Assembly (NCBI GenBank): GCA_017998195.1
Contig: JAGODN010000131.1
Coordinates: forward strand, 1-6,964
From: Desulfobulbus sp.
Lineage (GTDB): Bacteria > Desulfobacterota > Desulfobulbia > Desulfobulbales > Desulfobulbaceae
Direction of reading: 5' to 3'
DNA: 6,964 nucleotides
Made by a program: the position numbers and the translations under genes
In this document: in pieces, positions 1 through 5,251 of the stretch
How the letters are laid out: each line of letters begins with the position of its first letter
Numbering within the stretch: position 1 is the stretch's first letter
Notes under the pieces: model-generated
Told to the model about the DNA's origin: nothing
The model's input: the letters and a program-made list of their open reading frames with translations, nothing else
Databases searched by the model: none

Positions 1-180
1 GCCGTTGCCAACGGCCACTTCCTCGACCTGGTCGGCCCGTTCACCGAGCGCTGCCTGCCCATCACCCTCCCCGGCTTCCTCGACGACCAGGTGCACCTGA
101 GTTCGCGCGGCTACCAGGTGTGGGCGGACGAGATCAGCCGCGCCCTGGCCCGGCTCTTTCCGGACCGCACCGCCGGTTGA
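1..180 (+). CDS. SGNH/GDSL-type hydrolase, C-terminal fragment
   Basis: This is the last 59 codons of a gene that enters from the left edge and stops at TGA 178-180. The fragment contains D29-x-x-H32 followed by L-S-S-R-G-Y and then a helix ending near the C-terminus. In SGNH/GDSL hydrolases this DxxH block supplies the catalytic Asp and His that work with an N-terminal Ser, and a following 'HLs..GY..wa' segment is typical. The family contains esterases, lipases and carbohydrate deacetylases, and the substrate cannot be told from this fragment. The catalytic Ser (GDS block) and the Gly and Asn blocks lie outside the window, so the assignment rests on one motif and the C-terminal pattern. The stop codon overlaps the -35 box of the promoter proposed for the next gene. 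Confidence 0.7.
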   Translation, partial: AVANGHFLDLVGPFTERCLPITLPGFLDDQVHLSSRGYQVWADEISRALARLFPDRTAG

Positions 181-205
181 CAGACCGCCCCGTGCTCCTT
201 ACTAC
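177..205 (+). promoter_or_regulatory. candidate sigma70-type promoter for the OB-fold protein operon
   Basis: A perfect TTGACA lies at 177-182, a 17-base spacer follows, and TACTAC lies at 200-205 (T1, A2 and A5 match TATAAT). An alternative -10, TACAGT at 203-208, would need a 20-base spacer. The -35 overlaps the stop codon of the upstream hydrolase. Transcription would start near 212, leaving a leader of about 90 bases before the gene at 304. The weak -10 limits confidence. Confidence 0.45.
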
Positions 206-249
206 AGTTCCCTGAAGCGGACCGACCTCATCGCCGGTCCCGCCGGGCA

Positions 250-271
250 CGGGCGCGCCATCCCGCGCCCG
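250..271 (+). other. GC-only hairpin in the leader of the OB-fold gene
   Basis: The arms CGGGCGCG (250-257) and CGCGCCCG (264-271) form a perfect 8-bp stem with a 6-base loop, about 20 bases before the Shine-Dalgarno sequence at 293-296. No T-run follows, so it is not a classical intrinsic terminator. Such stems arise easily in GC-rich DNA, so a regulatory role is only possible. The rest of the 181-303 gap holds nothing else I can name. Confidence 0.25.
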
Positions 272-303
272 CCCTTCCAGCCACCGAACATTGGAGAATG
301 TCC

Positions 304-1158
304 ATGCCAGCCCTGCGCCCTGTTGCCACCTGTCTCGTCCTGAGCCTGCTGCTCACCCCCGCCTTTGCCGCCGACCAAAACCCCGCCCCGGCCAAGGCTG
401 AACCGGCCGCCGCCGCATCGCTCGACAACACCGCCCTCACAGGCACGGTCCGCGAAACCATGAACGCCGCCGGCTACACCTACCTGCAGGTGGACAGCGC
501 CGCCGGCCCGGTCTGGGTGGCCATCCCGGAAGGCACGGTGACCAAGGGCCAGCAGGTCACCTGCCTGCCGGGCATGGTCATGGAGAACTTCGCCTCCAAG
601 ACCCTGGGCCGCACCTTCCCGACCATTGTCTTCTCACCGGGCCTGCAGCCGGCAGCGGCGCAGGCCGCCGCACCGGTCCCGGTCCCGGCCGCGGCGGGCG
701 GCGACAAGGCGGCCGGTGACTTCTCCGCGGCCCTGCAGGCGGAGGCTGCCGCCCCGGCCGGCGGCGGGGCCAACGGGGCGGAACTCAAGGGCGAATCCGG
801 CGGCAGCCTCGGCGCCGTCGTGCCCTCGGCCGATGTCAACGTGCACAAGGCCACGGGCGAGAACAGCCGTTCCGTGGGCGAATGTTTTGCCCAGGCCAAG
901 GAGTTGGACGGCAAGAAGGTGCGCGTGCGCGGCAAGGTGATGAAGGTCTCGCGCCTGATCATGGGCAAGAACTGGCTGCACCTCCAGGACGGCACCGGCA
1001 ACCCGATGCAGAACCGGCACGACCTGGTGGTCACCACCCTGGACGAACCCAAGGAAGGCGAGGTGGTCACCATCGAGGGTGTGCTCGCCGCGAACCGGGA
1101 CTTCGGCGCCGGCTACAAGTACGAGGTGATCGTCGAGGACGCCAGGGTGGAAAAATAA
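304..1158 (+). CDS. exported protein with two OB-fold-like domains (NrfJ-like)
   Basis: The product has 284 residues and is probably periplasmic. I chose ATG 304 because GGAG at 293-296 sits 7 bases before it; the ATG at 298, two codons upstream, would leave only 1 base. Residues 1-22 form a signal peptide (Arg near the N-terminus, a Leu-rich core, then a P-A-F-A-A cleavage region). Residues about 46-114 resemble NrfJ-type domains found near cytochrome nitrite reductase genes: G-T-V-R-E-T-M, G-Y-T-Y-L-Q-V-D, and N-F-x-S-K-T-L-x-R-T-F. Residues about 115-176 are a low-complexity Ala/Pro/Gly linker. Residues about 177-284 look like a second OB-fold of the 'tRNA anticodon-like' type: V-x-V-R-G-K-V, N-W-L-H-L-Q-D-G-T-G, and D-F-G-x-G-Y-K-Y near the end. 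No catalytic or metal-binding residues are evident, and the ligand is unknown. It heads an apparent operon, 12 bases before the next gene. Domain resemblance is from memory of the family; the function is not established. Confidence 0.85.
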   Translation: MPALRPVATCLVLSLLLTPAFAADQNPAPAKAEPAAAASLDNTALTGTVRETMNAAGYTYLQVDSAAGPVWVAIPEGTVTKGQQVTCLPGMVMENFASKTLGRTFPTIVFSPGLQPAAAQAAAPVPVPAAAGGDKAAGDFSAALQAEAAAPAGGGANGAELKGESGGSLGAVVPSADVNVHKATGENSRSVGECFAQAKELDGKKVRVRGKVMKVSRLIMGKNWLHLQDGTGNPMQNRHDLVVTTLDEPKEGEVVTIEGVLAANRDFGAGYKYEVIVEDARVEK

Positions 1159-1170
1159 AGGAATCGCACC

Positions 1171-1749
1171 ATGACCGCCCGCCCCCTGCACCCGGCCGAG
1201 ATCGGCTTCGATTTCGACGGTGTCATCGCCGACACGGTCGAGGCCTTTCTGCGCCTTGCCTGCGAGCAGTACGGCCACTGCGACCTCCGGCCCGAGCACA
1301 TCACCCATTTCCTGGTGGAGGAGTGTCTGGCCATGGAAGCGACCGTGGTCGAGTCGATCTTCACCGCGATCCTGCGGGACTCGGTGGGCGTCGGCCTGCA
1401 GCCCATGCCCGGGGCGGTGGAGGTGCTCGGCGAGCTGAGCGGGCGGGCGCCGGTGACCATCATCACCGCCCGGCCCGAGGCGGAACCGGTGCACCAGTGG
1501 CTGGAGGCGGTGTTTCCGGCGCCGGTGCGGCAGCGGCTGCGGGTGGTGGCCATGGGCGACCACGACGACAAGGCCCGGCACATCCGCCAGGCCGGGCTTT
1601 CCGCCTTCATCGACGACCGGGCCGAGACCTGCGTGCAGCTGAGCCGGGCCTGCCTGGACGCCATTGTCTTTGCCCAGCCCTGGAACCGGGACCGGCACAG
1701 CCTGCCGACCGTGCACAGCTGGGCCGAGATCCGCGCTCTCTGCCTCTGA
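1171..1749 (+). CDS. HAD-superfamily hydrolase, 5'-nucleotidase-like
   Basis: The product is a 192-residue soluble protein with the four HAD phosphohydrolase motifs. Motif I is D14-F-D16-G-V, where the first Asp is the nucleophile and the second the general acid/base. Motif II is T99 in T-I-I-T-A-R. The motif III Lys is K134, and motif IV is F-I-D148-D149-R. The T-A-R after motif II and the F-I-D-D-R motif recall bacterial proteins related to NT5C-type 5'(3')-deoxyribonucleotidases, so a nucleotide or small phosphate ester is the likely substrate; phosphoglycolate-type substrates are not excluded. The segment between motifs I and II (about residues 23-95) is a helical C1-type cap. AAGGA at 1158-1162 lies 8 bases before ATG 1171 and overlaps the previous stop codon, which suggests co-transcription and possibly translational coupling. 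The Nudix gene starts 17 bases downstream. Confidence 0.85.
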   Translation: MTARPLHPAEIGFDFDGVIADTVEAFLRLACEQYGHCDLRPEHITHFLVEECLAMEATVVESIFTAILRDSVGVGLQPMPGAVEVLGELSGRAPVTIITARPEAEPVHQWLEAVFPAPVRQRLRVVAMGDHDDKARHIRQAGLSAFIDDRAETCVQLSRACLDAIVFAQPWNRDRHSLPTVHSWAEIRALCL

Positions 1750-1766
1750 CCCCGAGGAGAATTGCC

Positions 1767-2219
1767 ATGCACTGCCCGGCCTGCGGCGCCACGGTCCAGA
1801 CCTTTCGCAACCCCGTGCCCACGGTGGACATCATCATCGAGACCGCGGGCGGGGTGGTGCTCATCGAGCGCAAAAACCCGCCCCACGGCTGGGCCCTGCC
1901 CGGCGGCTTCGTCGACTACGGCGAATGCTACGAGGACGCCGCCCGGCGCGAGGCCGAGGAGGAGACCGGCCTGCGGGTCACCCTGAGCGAACAGTTCCAC
2001 ACCTATTCCGACCCGAAACGCGACGCCCGCCAACACACCGCCTCGACCGTGTTCATCGCCACCGCCGACGGCCAGCCGGTGGCCGCGGACGACGCCGTCC
2101 GGGCCGGGGTGTTCGGACCGGACAACCTGCCGGCGCTCGCCTTTGACCACGCGCGCATTCTCAGCGATTATTTTCGATTCAGGGAAACGGGCGAACGGCC
2201 GCGGCCGGACGACCGCTGA
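1767..2219 (+). CDS. Nudix hydrolase with an N-terminal CxxC
   Basis: The product has 150 residues. The Nudix box is complete and canonical: G47-x5-E53-x7-R61-E62-A63-x-E65-E66-x-G68-L69. The R-E and E-E residues bind the metal that drives hydrolysis of nucleoside diphosphates linked to a moiety X. The N-terminus has C3-P-A-C6-G, half of the zinc ribbon seen in NudC-like enzymes, followed by F-R-N-P-x-P-T-V-D. No second Cys pair is present. The strand G-G-V-V-L-I-E-R-K and W-A-L-P-G-G lead into the box as in ADP-ribose and other sugar-nucleotide pyrophosphatases, but the substrate cannot be assigned. The start is set by AGGAG at 1755-1759, 7 bases before ATG 1767. The frame stays open far upstream, through the HAD gene, but without protein-like content there. 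It is the last gene of the + operon and ends 9 bases from a convergent gene. Confidence 0.92.
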   Translation: MHCPACGATVQTFRNPVPTVDIIIETAGGVVLIERKNPPHGWALPGGFVDYGECYEDAARREAEEETGLRVTLSEQFHTYSDPKRDARQHTASTVFIATADGQPVAADDAVRAGVFGPDNLPALAFDHARILSDYFRFRETGERPRPDDR

Positions 2220-2228
2220 GCGCAGGGG

Positions 2229-2963
2229 CTAGTCGCGGCCGGAGGGCCTGACCTGGAGTTCGCCCAGGCGGAGGGAGCCAGCGGGCGCGGGGGCATCGCC
2301 CTCGGCCGGGCGGGCCGCGGGCGGCGGGGTGGGTTCGGGAGGACCGGCGGCGACCAGCGGCCGGATGTGGATCTGCTGCGCCGGCGCGGCCGGGGCCATC
2401 GGCGGGACGGGCGCATCCTTGCGGCCCGGCCGCAGGAGCACGAACAGGACGACGGCCAGGACCAGGCCGAACAGCAGCGCGGCCAGCCACAGCCGGGGCA
2501 GGCGCCGCGCCGGCCGCCGCCGGTTGCGGGCAAGGGCCGGGTGCGGGGCCTCGTCGGCGGGCAGCGGCGGGGTGGCCTCCAGCCGGGTCTGCTCGAGTTC
2601 CCGCTGCACCGCGGTGTCGGTGATGCGCGCCAGCACCGCCCGCGCCCCTTCCAGGGCCTGGCGCTCGGCCGCCAGCCCGGGCACGTCGATGGCGATGCGC
2701 TCGATCTCGCGGAAGGTTCGCGCCGCCTGCTGGTGCCGCCCCTCCTCGGCATGGGCGCGGGCCTGCTGGCGCAGCCGCTCCACCTGGCCGAGCAGGCGGG
2801 CCAGCTCCGCCTCGAGCGTGTTCCGCTCCATCTCGCCGAGTTCATCGGCCAGCTGGCGGCAGAGAAAACGCGCCTCGAAGATGCGCCGCTCCCTGATGCG
2901 GGCCCGGATCAGGGCCGAGGGGTTGTCGACGTCAAGCAGGGGATCCGGTGTACTGGCAGTCAT
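2229..2963 (-). CDS. helical single-pass membrane protein of unknown function
   Basis: I do not recognise this 244-residue protein. Residues about 15-130 are rich in Arg, Glu, Ala, Leu and Gln with heptad-like spacing and few helix breakers, so they are probably a helical bundle or coiled coil. Within this, residues about 68-88 look like a TPR-type helix (A-R-A-H-A-E-E-G-R-H-Q-Q-A-A). A very basic stretch (R147-R157) precedes one hydrophobic segment at about 157-177, so the positive-inside rule puts the N-terminal part in the cytoplasm. The rest (178-244) is Pro/Ala-rich and presumably periplasmic, ending in a compact S-L-R-L-G-E-L-Q-V. No enzyme motif is visible. The start ATG at 2963 has only a weak GGA-type Shine-Dalgarno sequence, but no better Met exists before residue 45. 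It lies 70 bases after the interrupted small gene and has no clear promoter, so it is probably read from typA. Confidence 0.75.
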   Translation of the reverse strand: MTASTPDPLLDVDNPSALIRARIRERRIFEARFLCRQLADELGEMERNTLEAELARLLGQVERLRQQARAHAEEGRHQQAARTFREIERIAIDVPGLAAERQALEGARAVLARITDTAVQRELEQTRLEATPPLPADEAPHPALARNRRRPARRLPRLWLAALLFGLVLAVVLFVLLRPGRKDAPVPPMAPAAPAQQIHIRPLVAAGPPEPTPPPAARPAEGDAPAPAGSLRLGELQVRPSGRD

Positions 2964-3033
2964 GGGGTATCCAAGGGGTCAGCGGCCCGGCCGGGGGTGG
3001 GTGCCCCGCCCGGTCCACGGCCGCGTCGCCCGC

Positions 3034-3195
3034 TCAGAACAGGAGTTTCAGGACCGTGTAGGTGACCAGCCCCGCGCCCGCGGAGCCGTAGAGCAGCAGT
3101 CAGGGCACACAGTCGCCGCCACTCCGTTTGTAAATGATCACGCACGCGGCGATGCCGACCAGCACCGCCGCGCCGATGCGCAGGTATTCGTTCAT
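3034..3195 (-). pseudogene. small two-helix membrane-protein gene with in-frame UGA (nonsense or recoded)
   Basis: From ATG 3195-3193 the frame reads 31 codons (M-N-E-Y-L-R-I-G-A-A-V-L..., ending S-G-G-D-C-V-P). It meets TGA at 3102-3100, then continues 21 codons (L-L-L-Y-G-S-A-G-A-G-L-V-T-Y...) to TGA 3036-3034. Both halves look like coding sequence: residues 6-23 and 33-53 are hydrophobic helices, joined by a short polar turn containing K24-R25-S-G-G-D-C. A strong AGGAGG (3205-3200) lies 4 bases before the ATG, in a hairpin. The whole would be a 53-codon membrane hairpin protein. The simplest reading is a TGG-to-TGA change of Trp32. The alternative is selenocysteine in a C29-V-P-U32 motif, because a 6-bp hairpin with a G-rich loop follows 21 bases after the UGA. 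A sequencing error is also possible. UGA is a normal stop for the neighbouring genes, so a changed genetic code is excluded. The family is unknown to me. Confidence 0.55.
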
Positions 3196-3213
3196 CGCGC
3201 CTCCTGCGGGAGG
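3196..3213 (-). promoter_or_regulatory. hairpin sequestering the Shine-Dalgarno of the small membrane gene
   Basis: On the - strand, CCTCC (3213-3209), loop CGCA, and GGAGG (3204-3200) form a perfect 5-bp GC-rich stem whose 3' arm is the Shine-Dalgarno sequence. The stem begins 6 bases after the typA stop codon (3222-3220) and ends 4 bases before the ATG at 3195. A ribosome finishing typA would cover or melt this stem, which suggests translational coupling. This is inference from geometry. It is not a terminator, because no T-run follows. Confidence 0.4.
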
Positions 3214-3219
3214 ATTACC

Positions 3220-5019
3220 CTACCCTCTGATTTTTGCATCCTTTTTCTTGCGCAGGCGAATGGCCTTGGGGGTGATTTCGACCAGCTCGTCGTCGTTGAT
3301 GTAGGCGATGCAGTCCTCCAGGCTCATCTCCACCGGCGGGGTGAGAATCACCGCCTCGTCCGAGCCCGAGGCGCGCATGTTGGTGAGTTTCTTGCCCTTG
3401 GCCGGGTTGACGATCAGGTCGGCCGGCCGGCAGTGCTCGCCGATGATCATGCCCGGGTAGGTGTCCACGCCCGGGCCGACAAACAGCCGGCCGCGCTCCT
3501 GCAGGTTGAACAGGGCATAGGCCACGGTGGTGCTGGGTTCCTTGACGATCATCACCCCGTTCACCCGGTTCTGGATATCGCCCGCGTACGGCCCCCACTC
3601 GCTGAAGATGTAGTTCATCACCCCCATGCCGCGGGTGTCGGTGAGGAAGGTGGAGCGGTAGCCGAGCAGGCCGCGGGTGGGCACCTTGAACTTCATCCGG
3701 GTCATCTCGCCGCCCACCTGCATGTCCAGCAGTATCCCCTTGAGCTTGCCCAGCTTCTCGATGACCACGCCCTGGTACTGCTCGTCCACGTCCACGGAGA
3801 GTTCCTCGTAGGGCTCCAGGGTCTGGCCGTCCACCTGGCGCATGATCACCTGCGGCCGGGTCACCTGGAACTCGTAGTCCTCGCGGCGCATCTTCTCGAT
3901 GAGGATGGACAGGTGCAGCTCGCCCCGGCCCGAGACCCGGTAGCCGACCGCGTCGGTGAGCGGCTCCACCTGCAGGGCCACGTCGGCCAGCACCTCGCGG
4001 CTGAGCCGCTCCTCCAGGTGGCGGCTGGTCACGTACTTGCCGTCCTGGCCGGCAAAGGGCGAGTCGTTGGGAATGAAGTTCATGGAGATGGTCGGCGGGT
4101 CGATCTCGATGAGTGGCAGCGGCCGCGGGTCAACCGGGTCGGTGAAGGTGACGCCCACGGTCACGTCCTCCATGCCGGCGACCGCGACGATCTCGCCGGT
4201 GGAGGCGCTGTCCACCGGCACCTTCTGGTCGCCGCGGTAGGCGAAGATCTTGTTGATCCGCACCGGCGCGATGGAGCCGTCGAGCCGGGCCACGGCCAGG
4301 CTGGTGCGCAGGTCCAGGCAGCCGTTGACGATGCGGCCGATGCCCAGCCGGCCGAGGTAGGGCGAGTAGTCGATGGTGTTGATCTGCAGCTGCAGCGGCG
4401 CCTCCGGGCTGCCCGCGGGCGGCGGCACGTGGTTGACGATCATCTCCGACACCGCCCGCATGCCGGTCTGCGGGGTCACCGGCTCCGAAGGATCCATGAG
4501 CGCGAAGCCGGCCTTGGCCGAGGCGTAGACCACCGGGAAATCGAGGATATGGTCGGGCGCGCCGAGGCGGGCGAGCAGGTCGAACACCTGGTCCACGGCC
4601 CAGTTGCAGCGGGCCGCCGGCTTGTCGATCTTGTTGATCACCACCAGGATCGGCAGGTTGGCGGCCAGGGCCTTCTTGACCACGAAGAAGGTCTGCGGCA
4701 TGGGCCCTTCCTGGGCGTCGACGAGCAGCACGGCGCCATCGGCCATGCGCAGCACCCGCTCCACCTGGCCGCCGAAATCGGCGTGGCCGGGGGTGTCGAT
4801 GATGTTGATGCGGTAGTCGCCGTAGAGGTAGGTGCCGTTCTTGGAGGCGATGGTGATGCCGCGCTCGCGTTCCAGGTCCATGGAATCCATCAGCCGCTCG
4901 GCCACCTGCTGGTTGTCGCGGAACATGCCGCTCTGCCGGAAAAGCTGATCGACGAGGGTGGTCTTGCCATGGTCGACGTGGGCGATGATGGCGACATTCC
5001 GAATATACTTCTGCTCCAT
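3220..5019 (-). CDS. typA: translational GTPase TypA/BipA
   Basis: The product has 599 residues, close to the roughly 607 of E. coli BipA. It is a ribosome-binding GTPase related to EF-G and LepA that acts in 50S assembly and stress adaptation. The G domain shows G1 A13-H-V-D-H-G-K-T20, G2 around R53-G-I-T56-I, G3 D75-T-P-G-H79, G4 N129-K-I-D132 and G5 S167-A-K169. It is followed by the beta-barrel domain, the EF-G-like domains III and V, and the BipA-specific C-terminal domain, with the characteristic T-N-M-R-A-S-G-x-D-E-A and D-D-E-L-V-E-I-T-P near the end. I chose ATG 5019 because AGGAG at 5028-5024 precedes it and because the family starts at this point (M-E-Q-K-Y-I-R-N). The frame is open 23 codons further upstream without family similarity. 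A candidate promoter lies at 5189-5217, and two small membrane-protein genes follow. No key residue is missing. Confidence 0.97.
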   Translation of the reverse strand: MEQKYIRNVAIIAHVDHGKTTLVDQLFRQSGMFRDNQQVAERLMDSMDLERERGITIASKNGTYLYGDYRINIIDTPGHADFGGQVERVLRMADGAVLLVDAQEGPMPQTFFVVKKALAANLPILVVINKIDKPAARCNWAVDQVFDLLARLGAPDHILDFPVVYASAKAGFALMDPSEPVTPQTGMRAVSEMIVNHVPPPAGSPEAPLQLQINTIDYSPYLGRLGIGRIVNGCLDLRTSLAVARLDGSIAPVRINKIFAYRGDQKVPVDSASTGEIVAVAGMEDVTVGVTFTDPVDPRPLPLIEIDPPTISMNFIPNDSPFAGQDGKYVTSRHLEERLSREVLADVALQVEPLTDAVGYRVSGRGELHLSILIEKMRREDYEFQVTRPQVIMRQVDGQTLEPYEELSVDVDEQYQGVVIEKLGKLKGILLDMQVGGEMTRMKFKVPTRGLLGYRSTFLTDTRGMGVMNYIFSEWGPYAGDIQNRVNGVMIVKEPSTTVAYALFNLQERGRLFVGPGVDTYPGMIIGEHCRPADLIVNPAKGKKLTNMRASGSDEAVILTPPVEMSLEDCIAYINDDELVEITPKAIRLRKKKDAKIRG

Positions 5020-5100
5020 GGGACTCCTGCCCGGGACGGGCGGTGGGTGATTGACGGATCGCGGCACAGCCGGCGGCAGGCGGGACAACTCCGGGGCGGG

Positions 5101-5155
5101 AACGGGTCAAGGGCGAAGCGAAGGGCCCGGGGACAGGAAGGGCCCGGAACGGGTC
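5101..5155. repeat. nested short direct repeats in the typA leader
   Basis: AACGGGTC occurs at 5101-5108 and 5148-5155. Between these, GAAGGGCCCGG occurs at 5120-5130 and 5137-5147 (17-base period). Each inner copy contains the palindrome GGGCCC, so the two copies can also pair with each other as a 6-bp stem in the RNA. The block lies inside the predicted typA 5' leader (about 160 bases, 5182 to 5020). No known riboswitch or leader-peptide motif was recognised. The remaining bases of this 219-base gap are GC-rich and featureless to me. Confidence 0.4.
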
Positions 5156-5188
5156 GGCCGTATGCCGGCGGCAGCGAAAAAGAGGGTT

Positions 5189-5217
5189 TTTATACAGGAG
5201 GAACGACAGAAAGACAA
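5189..5217 (-). promoter_or_regulatory. candidate sigma70-type promoter for typA
   Basis: On the - strand, TTGTCT at 5217-5212 (4 of 6 matches to TTGACA), an exact 17-base spacer, and TATAAA at 5194-5189 (5 of 6) form a good sigma70-like pair. It sits in an AT-rich island (about 5175-5225) in otherwise very GC-rich DNA. It starts 21 bases after the helicase stop codon and lies about 170 bases before the typA ATG. The plus-strand AGGAGG at 5196-5201 falls in the spacer and has no nearby start codon, so it is probably incidental. Confidence 0.6.
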
Positions 5218-5232
5218 GAAGATTGCTGAGGC

Positions 5233-5251
5233 TGCCGGCTACCAGCCGGCA
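5233..5251 (-). other. perfect inverted repeat spanning the helicase stop codon
   Basis: TGCCGGCT (5233-5240) and AGCCGGCA (5244-5251) form an 8-bp stem with a 3-base loop. It overlaps the last codons and the TAG (5241-5239) of the helicase gene. A run of five A's follows on the + strand, so on the - strand the T-run comes before the stem. This is the wrong order for an intrinsic terminator of the helicase. It could slow decay of the helicase mRNA or simply reflect GC-rich coding sequence. Confidence 0.3.

Noticed and set aside
882..1766. Upstream extension of the Nudix reading frame (open from 882)
   Set aside because: It overlaps the OB-fold and HAD genes in another frame and reads as Arg/Gly/Ala-rich noise. 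The Nudix start is fixed by AGGAG and the C-P-A-C-G N-terminus at 1767.
2960..3145. A 61-codon - strand ORF between the small membrane gene and the 244-residue protein gene
   Set aside because: It is Arg/Gly/Pro-rich, overlaps the better-supported interrupted gene in another frame and has no Shine-Dalgarno sequence.
3034..3195. Altered genetic code (UGA as Trp or Gly) to explain the internal UGA
   Set aside because: The SGNH, HAD and Nudix genes in the same window all end at UGA at the expected protein ends, so UGA is a normal stop here.
2329..5229. A 966-codon open frame on the + strand opposite typA and the membrane-protein genes
   Set aside because: It is antisense to a clear typA gene. 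Its translation is His/Val/Ala/Arg/Gly-rich without family features, which is the usual effect of GC-rich codon use on the opposite strand.
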